A stretch of 64,000 nucleotides of DNA, taken from assembly GCF_027214025.1 (NCBI RefSeq), contig NZ_JAPWHB010000002.1, positions 682,001-746,000 on the forward strand, written 5' to 3'. The position numbers and the translations under genes were made by a program. Below are positions 35,584-44,605 of the stretch, piece by piece. Below the pieces are notes generated by a model, which did not search any database, was not told the DNA's origin, and saw only the letters and a list, made by a program, of their open reading frames with translations. Position 1 is the stretch's first letter, and each line of letters starts with the position of its first letter. The DNA is from Parahoeflea alexandrii (GTDB lineage: Bacteria; Pseudomonadota; Alphaproteobacteria; Rhizobiales; Rhizobiaceae).

Positions 35584-35628
35584 TCTTGACAGCGCTCAGG
35601 CGACATCCGGCCGCGCGCCGCCTTGCTC

Positions 35629-36570
35629 TCAGCGCAGCCCCGTGCGGCTTGCATAGAGAGGCCTGAGCAGGATCGGCGTCAGATACATCGGGATCTGGTA
35701 GCAGCCGATGAACAGCAGCAGCGGGTCGGTGATGGCGGCGGGAAGGGCGACCAGGAAAAGCGCGATGTTGCGGTTTCCCGCGATGATCGACCAGGCCACC
35801 CGCGAGTGCTCATGGCCACGCCCGCCGGTCAGCATGTAGGCGGCGATCTGTAGCGAGAAATTGATCGCGAACGCGGCCGCCAGCGTCAGCCCGACCAATC
35901 CCGGCGTTTGCACGATCGCCGGTCCCAGCGCCGACATCAGACCAACCACCAGCACCGCCATCAGCAGCGCCGACACCCCGTCGATCACCCCCAGCGTCTC
36001 GATCGAGGGCTGCGGGAAAAACCGTTGCCGGATCACGAAGGCCACCGCCGAGGAGCAGCCGATTAAAAGCAACAGCTTGCCCGACGCCAGCGCGATGGCG
36101 CCGAGCGAGCCGAATATCGGCCAGGCCAGAAACACCGGCGCCACCGTCAGCGGCAGCAGCGCCACGCCGGCAATCATCAATCTGAGCGCCGGCGCCGGAT
36201 CGTGTCCGGTCATGATGGTCAGGTTGGGGCTGCCGGAAATCGAGGGAGCAGCAGCCATCAGCACCATAGCGGTGGCAAGTGTCCCGTCCCAGCCAAGGGT
36301 AAGGAAAGCGCCTGCCAGCACCAGCGGCAGCAGCAACTGGTAGAGAGCCACCAGCCGCAACGAGATGTGAATGTCTGCCAGGCTGCCACGCGCCGCCGAC
36401 GGCCCGATGCGAAGCGCCGCCACCCCCAGCATGCAGGCAACCAGTTCCGGCAACACGCCCCGCACCGTGCCGGCAAGGCCCGGCAACAGGATGCCGGCAA
36501 CCAGGCCGGCGATCAGGACCAGGCGGCCGTGGCGGGCCGTCGCAATCAGCAGCCGACTGAGAGCGCCCAT
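35629..36570 (-). CDS. BASS-family (bile acid:sodium symporter-like) membrane protein
   Basis: Integral membrane protein (313 aa) with about nine to ten hydrophobic segments. APSISGSPNLTIMTGHDPAPALRLM and SIIAGNRNIALFLVALP resemble the crossover regions of the SBF/BASS fold. Members carry organic anions with sodium. Its start overlaps the TauE/SafE stop by one base, so it is the last gene of the leftward transport and catabolism operon. The substrate is unknown. Confidence 0.75.
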   Translation of the reverse strand: MGALSRLLIATARHGRLVLIAGLVAGILLPGLAGTVRGVLPELVACMLGVAALRIGPSAARGSLADIHISLRLVALYQLLLPLVLAGAFLTLGWDGTLATAMVLMAAAPSISGSPNLTIMTGHDPAPALRLMIAGVALLPLTVAPVFLAWPIFGSLGAIALASGKLLLLIGCSSAVAFVIRQRFFPQPSIETLGVIDGVSALLMAVLVVGLMSALGPAIVQTPGLVGLTLAAAFAINFSLQIAAYMLTGGRGHEHSRVAWSIIAGNRNIALFLVALPAAITDPLLLFIGCYQIPMYLTPILLRPLYASRTGLR

Positions 36571-37313
36571 CAGCTCAGCCCCCGCACGATCAGGATCACC
36601 GCCGCGATCCCGGAGATCGCCATCAGCGCCGGGCGGAACCGGCTGTCGAGACGCCCGCCGATGCGGCGTGCAGCCCAGATTCCGACCAGCATCGGCGGCA
36701 CCATCGCCAGCGCCAGATAGATATCCCCCACATGCGCCCAGCCGCTCAGCGCCAGCCCGGCGAGCGAGGCCGCGCAGCCGAACGCAAAGAACGCCGACAG
36801 CGTCGGTCGCGCCTCACCCGGCTTGCGATCCTGGTAGATCAGCGCCAGCGGCGGCGCGCCGACCGAGGTGATGGTGCCCATCAGCCCCGAAAGCCAACCC
36901 ATCGACATCAGGCTGAAGCCCGAGAACCGCCAACGCCAGCCGCCGAGCGAGAGAATGACGGCAATCCCCACCATGATGCCGAATACCAGCATGAAGGCCT
37001 TGCGGTCGACCAGTTGCGACAGCACAAGCGCGCCGCAGGCCACGCCGATCAGCCGCCCGGCGATGCCGATTCCGACTTCCGGCCAGATGATCGAGCCGCG
37101 CTCCCGCCAGCCGCCCATGCTGGCCGTCACCATACCGATGATCAGCGTCGGCACCGGCACCAGGTGCGGGTCGATCAGGGCCAGTAGTGGCGCGGCAGTC
37201 AAGCCGAATCCCATGCCGAGACCCGCCTGCACGACGCTTGCGGCCGCGACTATGACAAAGACAGCCAGCAGCAGCCAAGGCTGGTCGGAAAGAGGGAAGC
37301 CGCCGGATATCAC
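36570..37313 (-). CDS. TauE/SafE-family anion exporter
   Basis: Membrane protein of 247 aa with about eight hydrophobic helices and two TauE/SafE halves (GFGLTAAPLLALIDPHLVP near the N-terminus, SGLMGTITSVGAPPLALIY in the second half). Relatives export sulfite, sulfoacetate or other organic anions. It is placed between TRAP genes and the BASS gene and so may remove an anionic by-product of the pathway. The link to sulfonates is inference. Confidence 0.85.
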   Translation of the reverse strand: MISGGFPLSDQPWLLLAVFVIVAAASVVQAGLGMGFGLTAAPLLALIDPHLVPVPTLIIGMVTASMGGWRERGSIIWPEVGIGIAGRLIGVACGALVLSQLVDRKAFMLVFGIMVGIAVILSLGGWRWRFSGFSLMSMGWLSGLMGTITSVGAPPLALIYQDRKPGEARPTLSAFFAFGCAASLAGLALSGWAHVGDIYLALAMVPPMLVGIWAARRIGGRLDSRFRPALMAISGIAAVILIVRGLS

Positions 37314-37351
37314 TTAGGGCGCTCCGTTTCTGGAGAGATCCATGAAGCGCA

Positions 37352-38665
37352 TTACCTCGCGGCGGTCTGGCGAATGTTATCGGGCAGCCAGGTTGCAAGA
37401 TCCGGGAAGGCAATCAGCACGAACACCATCAGCACCATGATCAGGAACATCGGAAAGGCCGCGCGCGAGATAAAACTCATCTCGTGTCCGGTCATGCCCT
37501 GGAGCACGAACAGGTTGAAGCCGATCGGTGGGGTGATCTGCGCCATTTCCACCACGACGACGATGAAGATCCCGAACCAGATGATGTCGATCCCGGCCTG
37601 GCGGATCATCGGTTCGACCACGGCGATGGTCAGCACCACCGACGAGATTCCGTCGAGGAAGCAGCCGATGATGATGTAGAACACCAGGAGCGCCATCAAG
37701 AGCTCGAGCCGGGTGAGTTCGAGCGAGCCGATCCATTCGGCCAGCGCCCGCGGCAATCCGGTAAAGCCCATCGAAAGCGACAGGAACGCCGCCCCCGACA
37801 GGATCAGCGCGATCATCGCCGATGTGCGCATGGCCCCCATCAGGCTCTCGATGAAGGTGGTCCAGCTGAGCGATCCCTGCGCGATGGCGAGCAGCATGGC
37901 GCCGATCACCCCGATGGCGGCAGCTTCGGTCGCCGTTGCATAGCCCAGATACATCGATCCGATCACCGCCGCGATCAGCAGCAGCACCGGGATCAGGAAC
38001 CGGGAATTGGCAAGTTTCTCGCCAAACGACATCCGCGGTTCTTCCGCCGGGTTGTAATTGCTCGAGAATTTCGAATAGAGCCCGACATAGGCCATGAACA
38101 TCAGCGCCAGGATCAGGCCGGGAACAATGCCGGCCATGAACAGCTTGGTGATCGATTCATTGATCGTCACGCCATAGACAATCAGCGTCAGCGACGGCGG
38201 GATCATCAGGCCCAGCGTCGCCGCTCCCGCCAGCGTGCCGATCACCATGTGCTCGGGGTAGTCCCTCTTGCGCAGTTCCGGGATCGACATCTTGCCCACG
38301 GTGGTCAGCGTCGCCGCCGACGAACCCGAAACAGCGGCGAACACGGTGCAGCCGACCACATTGGTGTGCAGCAGCCCGCCCGGCAGCCGCGCCATCCAGG
38401 GCGACAGGCCGCGAAACATGTCCTCCGACAGCCGCGTCCGGAACAGGATCTCCCCCATCCAGATGAACAGCGGCAAGGCGGTCAGCGACCATGACGAGGC
38501 CGAGCGCCAGATGATGGTCATCATGGCGTCGCCGGCAGGGCGCAGCGTAAACAGTTCCATTCCCAGCCAGGCGACGCCAAGCAGCGCCAGCCCAACCCAG
38601 ACCCCGGTCCCCAGCAGCAGGAACAGGACAAAAAGAAAAACGATGATCGGTGCAATCTCAGCCAT
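37352..38665 (-). CDS. dctM: TRAP transporter large permease (DctM)
   Basis: Large membrane subunit (437 aa, about 12 helices) of a tripartite sodium-dependent importer. Conserved blocks include AAVSGSSAATLTTVGKMSIPELRKRDYPE, GTLAGAATLGLMIPPSLTLIVYG and QITPPIGFNLFVLQG. It follows the small permease gene by 8 bases. Works with 38674-39213 and 39273-40247. Confidence 0.92.
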   Translation of the reverse strand: MAEIAPIIVFLFVLFLLLGTGVWVGLALLGVAWLGMELFTLRPAGDAMMTIIWRSASSWSLTALPLFIWMGEILFRTRLSEDMFRGLSPWMARLPGGLLHTNVVGCTVFAAVSGSSAATLTTVGKMSIPELRKRDYPEHMVIGTLAGAATLGLMIPPSLTLIVYGVTINESITKLFMAGIVPGLILALMFMAYVGLYSKFSSNYNPAEEPRMSFGEKLANSRFLIPVLLLIAAVIGSMYLGYATATEAAAIGVIGAMLLAIAQGSLSWTTFIESLMGAMRTSAMIALILSGAAFLSLSMGFTGLPRALAEWIGSLELTRLELLMALLVFYIIIGCFLDGISSVVLTIAVVEPMIRQAGIDIIWFGIFIVVVVEMAQITPPIGFNLFVLQGMTGHEMSFISRAAFPMFLIMVLMVFVLIAFPDLATWLPDNIRQTAAR

Positions 38666-38673
38666 GGTTCGCC

Positions 38674-39213
38674 CTACTCCGCATGGCTCTGCTCGACCAG
38701 ATCAGACCCGATGTTGTCGCGTCTGGTCGCAAGCAGCGTGATCAGATTGTCGGCAAAGCAGACCGCCAGCAGCACCGCGCCGATCGCCATCGGCGTCTGC
38801 ACAATCCACAGTGGCGTGGCGTCCTGACCCTGGCTCACATCATTGAGCTTTCGCGACCAGTAGACAAGCTTGACGGCATACCAGGCAAGATAGCTCGATG
38901 CCGCCGTCCCGATGATCATGCACCAGACTTCGCCCCAGAAACGGTGTCGTCCGAGCGCTGTGAGAAACAGGTTGACGCGGATATGGACGCCGCGGTTGAG
39001 CCCGTGGGCAAAGGCCAGGAACGAGGCCGACGCCATCAGGTAGCCGGCATATTCAGAAAGGCCGGGCACCGAGATCCCCATCCAGCGGGTGGTCATCTGC
39101 GCAACGATCACCAGCAGGATCGCCAGCAGGCAGAACGCCGCGACATAGCCGGCAAAATCATAGACGGCGTCAAGTGCGCGCCTGACGGGATGTTTGTCGA
39201 CTGCAGTTGCCAT
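38674..39213 (-). CDS. dctQ: TRAP transporter small permease (DctQ)
   Basis: Small membrane subunit of 179 aa with four hydrophobic helices. Conserved features are TTRWMGISVPGLSEYAGYLMASASFLAFAH and NRGVHIRVNLF. The ATG at 39213 (MATAVDKHP) is preferred with GGGGGCAGG upstream; an in-frame ATG at 39243 would lie inside the intercistronic hairpin. Confidence 0.88.
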   Translation of the reverse strand: MATAVDKHPVRRALDAVYDFAGYVAAFCLLAILLVIVAQMTTRWMGISVPGLSEYAGYLMASASFLAFAHGLNRGVHIRVNLFLTALGRHRFWGEVWCMIIGTAASSYLAWYAVKLVYWSRKLNDVSQGQDATPLWIVQTPMAIGAVLLAVCFADNLITLLATRRDNIGSDLVEQSHAE

Positions 39214-39229
39214 GCCCTGCCCCCAAAAC

Positions 39230-39255
39230 GCGGGCGCCCGCATCCGGGCGCCCGC
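39230..39255 (-). other. GC stem-loop between dctP and dctQ
   Basis: GCGGGCGCCCG (39230-39240) pairs perfectly with CGGGCGCCCGC (39245-39255) around CATC. No T-tract. It lies between the binding-protein stop and the small-permease start. Confidence 0.65.
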
Positions 39256-39272
39256 TGGTTATCTGACCTGGA

Positions 39273-40247
39273 TTACATCGCCTTGTAGGCGTCGACGATG
39301 GCCTTGCCCTTGTCGCCGGCGGACTTGATCCACTCCTCGGTCATGATCGCGCCGTAGCCCTGCAGGTCGGACTTGAACTGATCGCTCGGACCGCTGACGG
39401 ACATGCCGTTTTCGGCAAGCGTCTTGAGATAGCCGCTGGTCAGTTCGCGCGACTTGGCTTCGCCGGCCGCTTCCGCGGTCGCGCCGCAGTCCATGATCGC
39501 CTTCTTGCCGGCCGCGTCGAGGCCGTTGTAGGCGTCCTTGTTGACGAACACGGTGTTGCGCGGCAGCCAGGCCTGGACGTCATAGAAATGCGTCAGGCTT
39601 TCCCAGACCTTCGAATCCACACCGGTCGATCCCGAAGATATGAAGGATTCCGCCACGCCGGTGGCCAGCGCCTGGCTCAGTTCGGCGGCCTCGATCTGCA
39701 CCGGCACCATGCCGGCAAGCTCGGCGATCCGTGCGGTCGCCGCGTTGTAGGCGCGGAACTTGACGCCGCTCAAATCAGCTGCCGAATTGACTTCCTTCTT
39801 CATGTAAAAACCCTGCGGCGGCCACGGCACGGAATAGACATAGACAAGGTTCTGCTCGTCGAGCGCCGCAGCGACGGTCTCCTTCGCGGCCTTCAGCAAT
39901 TTGGCGGAATCATCAAACGACGTCGCCAGGAACGGCACAGAATCGTAACCGAAGAGCGGGTTCTCGTTGGCATGAGCCGACAGCAGCCGTTCGCCGATCG
40001 GCGCCTGGCCGGTCTGCACTGCGCGCTTGATGTCGTTGCCGCTGAACAGCGACCCGCCCGGGTGGGTCACGATTTCGGTTGCGCCGCCGGTTGCATCAGT
40101 CACGCATTTGGCAAAGGCTGCACCGTTCTCGGAATGAAAATTGCTGGCCGGATAGGCCATCGGCATATCCCATTTGTCGGCATGCGCGGCGGTGGCGCCG
40201 GTGGCCAGAACGGCAACTGCGCCAAGTAGTTTCACGATCGTCTTCAT
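39273..40247 (-). CDS. dctP: TRAP transporter solute-binding protein (DctP)
   Basis: Periplasmic binding protein (324 aa). The signal peptide ends at TAAHA-DK (about residue 23). The DctP fold shows MAYPASNFHSENGAAFAKCV, GVKFRAYNAATARIAELAG with the conserved carboxylate-binding Arg, and a C-terminal helix. GGGAGAA precedes the ATG at 40247. Genes for a TPP enzyme and a D-amino-acid dehydrogenase-like protein are upstream in the same operon, so an amino or keto acid is a possible ligand. Confidence 0.9.
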   Translation of the reverse strand: MKTIVKLLGAVAVLATGATAAHADKWDMPMAYPASNFHSENGAAFAKCVTDATGGATEIVTHPGGSLFSGNDIKRAVQTGQAPIGERLLSAHANENPLFGYDSVPFLATSFDDSAKLLKAAKETVAAALDEQNLVYVYSVPWPPQGFYMKKEVNSAADLSGVKFRAYNAATARIAELAGMVPVQIEAAELSQALATGVAESFISSGSTGVDSKVWESLTHFYDVQAWLPRNTVFVNKDAYNGLDAAGKKAIMDCGATAEAAGEAKSRELTSGYLKTLAENGMSVSGPSDQFKSDLQGYGAIMTEEWIKSAGDKGKAIVDAYKAM

Positions 40248-40292
40248 GGCATTCTCCCTGTTGAAAAGCTCGTTGGCTGGTTGATGCTGCAT

Positions 40293-41561
40293 CTATCCTG
40301 ATTGAAAACGCGACGGCGCGTAAGGCGACATATCGAAATTCGGAGTTCGTCCGGAAATCATCTGGGCAATCATCCGGCCCGTTTTCGGCCCGCCCGTCAA
40401 GCCGACATGGTGATGGCCAAATCCCATGAAGGCGCCGCGCATGACCGGCGACTCCCCGATAACCGGGATCGAATCCGCCGGGGCCGGACGATGCCCCATC
40501 CATTCGGTCTTGTGCTTCCAGCTGATGCCGGGAATGGCGGCCCTGATGTTTTTCTCCAGAAGTTGGAGCGGCGCCTTCGACGGCGGCGCGTCCAGTCCGC
40601 CGAACTCGACGATGCCTGCAAGCCGCAGCCGGCCGTCCATCGGCGTGGCAACAAATTTGCCCGACGCGATCATCACCGGCGAACGCGGCATGATGCTCGG
40701 CTCCCACAATTCCAGATGATAGCCGCGCTCGCTTTCAAGCGGCACCCTGAGACCGAGCTGGCCGGCCAGCGGTCCGGACCATACACCCGCCGCAAGCACC
40801 ACCGCGTCGCAGGCAACCGTTTCGCCGCCGGCACGTACGCCGCTCACCTTGCCGCCGTCCTCGACAATGGCCTCGGCATGGGTTTCGATCAACCGGCCGC
40901 CCGACGCCATCACGTGAGCGCCCAACGCCTTGACATAGGCTCCAGGGTCCGAGATCCGCCCATGATCGCCAAGCCGCACCGCAAAACCCTGCTCGGGTCC
41001 GAACGCCGGATCGAAGCTCTTGAACGCAGACCCCTCCAGTTCCTCCCACTTGAAACCGTGCGCCTTGCGGATCGACCAGCCGAAGGCGTCGCCCTCGAAA
41101 TGCGCGCGGTCGCGGTAGAGAAACAGGTAGTCGTCCGGCTTGACCCAGGCTTCGGCGCCGGTGCCTGCCGAAAGCGCCTGGTGCTCGCCCAGGCTGTCGC
41201 CGACCAGCGGCGCCATCGCGGCAGCGATGCGTTTTGTGTCCGTTGCATTGGCATGGCCGAGATACCTGATCAGCCAGGGCGCCAGTTTCGGCAGATAGGA
41301 CCATTTGAGAAACAGCGGCTGCCCCGGGTCGAGCAGCATGGCGGGCGCCTTGCGCAGCAAGCCCGGCGCGGTCACAGGCACGATCGAGCAGGAGGCCAGC
41401 ACGCCGCCATTGCCGTAGCTCGCGCCTTCGCCGATCCCCTTGCCGTCGATCAGGATCACCTTGTGCCCGTCGCGCTGCAGCCAGATCGCGGTCGAGACGC
41501 CGACGATCCCGGCGCCGATAATGGCGATCGTCTTGCTTTCCGCATTCGCTGCGTCACTCAT
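40293..41561 (-). CDS. FAD-dependent D-amino-acid dehydrogenase-like oxidoreductase
   Basis: DAO/DadA-family flavoprotein of 422 aa. The dinucleotide motif IGAGIVGVSTAIWL is near residue 15, with the acidic strand end ILID; WMGHRPAPADSIPVIGES and GFGHHHVGLTGGP near the C-terminus form the FAD site. Such enzymes oxidise D-amino acids to 2-oxo acids. The ATG at 41561 overlaps the TPP-enzyme stop as ATGA. Substrate unknown; the divergent racemase-family gene fits amino-acid catabolism. Confidence 0.85.
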   Translation of the reverse strand: MSDAANAESKTIAIIGAGIVGVSTAIWLQRDGHKVILIDGKGIGEGASYGNGGVLASCSIVPVTAPGLLRKAPAMLLDPGQPLFLKWSYLPKLAPWLIRYLGHANATDTKRIAAAMAPLVGDSLGEHQALSAGTGAEAWVKPDDYLFLYRDRAHFEGDAFGWSIRKAHGFKWEELEGSAFKSFDPAFGPEQGFAVRLGDHGRISDPGAYVKALGAHVMASGGRLIETHAEAIVEDGGKVSGVRAGGETVACDAVVLAAGVWSGPLAGQLGLRVPLESERGYHLELWEPSIMPRSPVMIASGKFVATPMDGRLRLAGIVEFGGLDAPPSKAPLQLLEKNIRAAIPGISWKHKTEWMGHRPAPADSIPVIGESPVMRGAFMGFGHHHVGLTGGPKTGRMIAQMISGRTPNFDMSPYAPSRFQSG

Positions 41562-43255
41562 GCCACCCACTCCGAGACAGGCGCAGCCGCTTCATGCAGG
41601 GGTTGGGATATGACGTCGACCAGCGTCGGCCCGTCATGGGCCAGCGCCTGGCGCAGGACTGCCTCCAGTTCACCGGGATTTTCGACCCGCCAGGACTTGA
41701 CGCCGAACGCGCTTGCCACGGCGGCATGGTCGGTGCGGTTGAAATCGACATTGTAGAAGCGCGCACCAAAGCCGGCATTCTGCCCGGCCTTGATCCAGCC
41801 GAAGGTCGCGTTGGAAAACACGATGCAGGTGATCGGCATCCGGTAGCGCACCAGCGTTTCCAGTTCGCCGCAACAGAATCCGAACGAGCCGTCCCCCATC
41901 ACCGCGACGGTTTTCGCCGCAGGCCGGCCGACATGAGCACCCATCGCGGCTGCGAGCGCGTAGCCGAGCGCGCCGTGAGCCCGGTTGGTGATGAAATTGC
42001 GGCCGGCGCGGGGCCAACGATAATGTGCCGAGAAGTATGGACACGGCGTGCCCGGATCGGCCACGACGATGGCGTCGTCGTCGAGCAGCCTGGAAAGCGT
42101 CGCCACCACCCTTTCCGGCCGGATCGGGGTCTCGTTGCTCGCTGCCAGCGGAGCGAATTCCGCGAGTTTGGCGTCCCATGCGGCCTTTGCCCGGCGAATG
42201 CCGCCCTGCGCGGTCAGACCGGCCTCGGCCTCGAGCGCATCGGCAAGAGCCGCGGTCGCCAGCCGCGCATCGGCGCAGATGGCGACCGCGGTCGGATAAT
42301 TGGCGCCGATCACCATGGCATCGCTGTCGATGTGAATGATGGTCTTGTCCTTGCCAGGCGACCGCCAGCGCTCGGTGGTCACCGAACCAGCGCGGCAGCC
42401 GATGAACAGCACCACGTCGGCCCCGTCGATCACCGCGCGCGTCGCCGGATTGCCGCCGTTGGAGCCAACGACGCCAACTGCCAGCGGATCGGTTTCGGCA
42501 AGAGCCCCCTGCCCCGAAACAGTGGTCGCAACCGGCAGCTCGATGAGATCCGCAAGCCGCTTGAGTTCGGCAAAAGCTCCGGCAATGACCGGTCCGCCGC
42601 CACAGATCGCCACCGCCGATTTCGCATTCTTCAGGATCTCTACCGCTTCCGCGATAGCGTCCAGATCCGGACCGGCGGGCTCGGACGGGTAGCTGCAATG
42701 CCGCTCCTCGGCCCATATCTCCGCGGGATCCGTCTCCGATTTCTGCGTATTGAACGGCAACGCCAGATGCACCGCGCCCGGCCGGCCGGTTGTCATCGCG
42801 CGGAACGCCTGCCGCACCATCGCCGGCAACCGCGCCGCGTCATCAAGCGAGGCGTTCCACTTGGTGACCGGACGGAACAGCGCCGTCTGATCGAGCTCCG
42901 TCAGTGGATAGCGGCCACGCGAGGTGGTGGCAACGTCGCTGGTGATCGCCAGCACCGGAACCGAGCTCTCGTTGGCTTCGACCACACCGGGCAGCATGTA
43001 AGTCGCCCCGCCTCCGGACGGACCTTCACAGACGCCGGGCTTTCCGGTGACACGGGCATAGCCGTCCGCCATATAGGCGGCATGGCGCTCGTCGCGGGTG
43101 AGAAAATGCCTGATCCCGTGGTCCTGACGCGCCAGCACGTCATAAAGCGGCAGGCTGGTATCGCCGCAAAGACCGAACACATCGGTTACCTTGTAGGCCT
43201 TGAGCATCCGGATCAGGGCTTCGGCGCCAACCATCTGGTTTGTTGTCTCTTGCAC
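41558..43255 (-). CDS. thiamine-pyrophosphate enzyme (acetolactate synthase-like)
   Basis: TPP-dependent enzyme of 565 aa, related to acetolactate synthase and 2-oxo-acid decarboxylases. The N-terminal Pyr domain has the cofactor-activating Glu in RDERHAAYMADGYAR; the middle domain is Rossmann-like; the PP domain has the metal site GDGSF...SNATFGW. FAD-binding ALS features are weak. I chose the GTG at 43255 with AAGGCAGG upstream, giving MQETTNQMVGAEALIRM; ATG 43234 is possible. The reaction is unknown; decarboxylation of the keto acid made by the next gene is an inference. Confidence 0.82.
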   Translation of the reverse strand: MQETTNQMVGAEALIRMLKAYKVTDVFGLCGDTSLPLYDVLARQDHGIRHFLTRDERHAAYMADGYARVTGKPGVCEGPSGGGATYMLPGVVEANESSVPVLAITSDVATTSRGRYPLTELDQTALFRPVTKWNASLDDAARLPAMVRQAFRAMTTGRPGAVHLALPFNTQKSETDPAEIWAEERHCSYPSEPAGPDLDAIAEAVEILKNAKSAVAICGGGPVIAGAFAELKRLADLIELPVATTVSGQGALAETDPLAVGVVGSNGGNPATRAVIDGADVVLFIGCRAGSVTTERWRSPGKDKTIIHIDSDAMVIGANYPTAVAICADARLATAALADALEAEAGLTAQGGIRRAKAAWDAKLAEFAPLAASNETPIRPERVVATLSRLLDDDAIVVADPGTPCPYFSAHYRWPRAGRNFITNRAHGALGYALAAAMGAHVGRPAAKTVAVMGDGSFGFCCGELETLVRYRMPITCIVFSNATFGWIKAGQNAGFGARFYNVDFNRTDHAAVASAFGVKSWRVENPGELEAVLRQALAHDGPTLVDVISQPLHEAAAPVSEWVA

Positions 43256-43377
43256 CAACGCCTGCCTTACGCTTGACCGCCCCGAAGCGCGCATCTTGTG
43301 AAGCCGGCGAAGCTGTGTCAACAGATTCCCTCGAGCCCTCAAAATCTATCGGTTTGATTTAGCGAAAGGAATGCAGC

Positions 43378-44094
43378 TTGAGCGCGAAGGTCAAAGGCGG
43401 GAAGTCGATTTACGGCGCATCGGTCGGGATCCTCATGCTGGACGCCCAGTTCCCGCGCATTCCCGGCGACATGGGCAATGCCACCACCTGGCCGTTCCCT
43501 GTGCTCTACCGCGTGGTCCGGAACGCCACCCCCGATCTCGTCGTCCGCAAGGGTGCCACCGGAACTCTCGACGCCTTCATTGAGGCCGGCCGCGACCTGG
43601 TACGCGACGGCGCAGACGGCATCACCACCAATTGCGGTTTCCTCTCCCTGTTCCAGGCGGAACTCTCGGACGCCCTGCGGGTGCCGGTGGCGACCTCGTC
43701 GCTGATGCAGGTTGACCTGGTCAACCGCCTGCTGCCGCCGGGCAAGAAGGCCGGCATCCTGACCATTTCGGCCTCGACGCTGACACCCCGGCATCTCGCC
43801 GCGGCCGGCGTCCCCGAATCCACGCCGGTCGGCTCCACCGAGGGCGGGCGCGAGTTCACACGTGCAATCCTCGGCAACGAACTCGAGCTCGATGTCGACC
43901 TGGCCCGCCAGGACAACATCGAGGCCGCATTGGCGTTGTGCGCGAGCCATCCCGACATCGGCGCACTCGTGCTCGAGTGCACCAACATGGTCCCCTATGC
44001 CGCCGACATCCGTGCCGCAACCGGTCTGCCGGTGTTCTCAATCGAGACCTTCGTCAGCTGGTTCCAGTCGAGCCTGGTGCCGCGCCGCTACTGA
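43378..44094 (+). CDS. aspartate/glutamate racemase-family protein
   Basis: Protein of 238 aa in the Asp/Glu/hydantoin racemase superfamily. The two catalytic cysteines are in TTNCGF (about residue 82) and LECTNM (about 199). It could be an amino-acid racemase, hydantoin racemase, or maleate isomerase- or decarboxylase-like enzyme. The best start is a TTG at 43378 with AAAGGA 8 bases upstream; an ATG at 43371 is out of frame. Divergent from the TPP-enzyme operon with only about 120 bases between. Confidence 0.8.
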   Translation: MSAKVKGGKSIYGASVGILMLDAQFPRIPGDMGNATTWPFPVLYRVVRNATPDLVVRKGATGTLDAFIEAGRDLVRDGADGITTNCGFLSLFQAELSDALRVPVATSSLMQVDLVNRLLPPGKKAGILTISASTLTPRHLAAAGVPESTPVGSTEGGREFTRAILGNELELDVDLARQDNIEAALALCASHPDIGALVLECTNMVPYAADIRAATGLPVFSIETFVSWFQSSLVPRRY

Positions 44095-44605
44095 TGGAAG
44101 CCGCCGTCTTGTGCGGGCGCTTCAGGTCCCGATCAGCAAGTACGCAATAGTCTAATCCCGGGCCATCCGATTTGATTTCTGCCGTAGTGCGGCGCGGCCA
44201 AAGTGATTCTCCGGCAAGCCCATGTAAAAATGCCGCGCCGCATCCTAAAGTCTAACGAGAAGGCAAATACTCTATGTCGCGATGGACGATTGAGCTGTCG
44301 TGAACGCGCCCTGCAGAAATTTCCGAAAGGCGGTTAAAACAGCGGCAGGTTCCCATGGAGGGATCTAAATCGGGACGGACCAGGCGAGATTCGATACATT
44401 TAAAGGCCTTTGCGGCCCCACCGGAGCCAGTTTCCGAACGCCTGCCGCCAACGCGCCTCAGGCCATGGCCGGCAATGGATTGCATGAATATACAATAGTC
44501 TAATGGCATCCGAACGCCGGTCATGTTTGTCTTGAGACTGCTATTCGCGTAGCTATGGTGGCAAGACTGGGAGGTCTTGTCCGTTCCACTCCAGGGAGGA
44601 TTTTC
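44095..44605. promoter_or_regulatory. long leader/promoter region of the liv-type operon
   Basis: 510 bases with no credible gene. CAATAGTCTAAT occurs twice (44145-44156 and 44493-44504), and a third AGTCTAA is at 44249-44255. An 11-base inverted repeat TGCGGCGCGGC (44188-44198) / GCCGCGCCGCA (44232-44242) lies between and may terminate the racemase transcript. The second full repeat is about 100 bases before the binding-protein start. Confidence 0.5.

Noticed and set aside
41558-43255. Assignment of the TPP enzyme as sulfoacetaldehyde acetyltransferase (Xsc)
   Set aside because: The N-terminal region and cofactor-site spacing do not resemble Xsc; TauE proximity alone is not enough.
41594-43276. 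560-residue plus-strand open frame opposite the TPP enzyme
   Set aside because: Antisense shadow of a recognised enzyme; Arg-rich and without motifs.
44252-44524. 90-residue minus-strand frame in the Liv leader region
   Set aside because: No ribosome-binding site or homology, Arg/Ser/Gly-rich; overlaps the repeat-bearing regulatory region.
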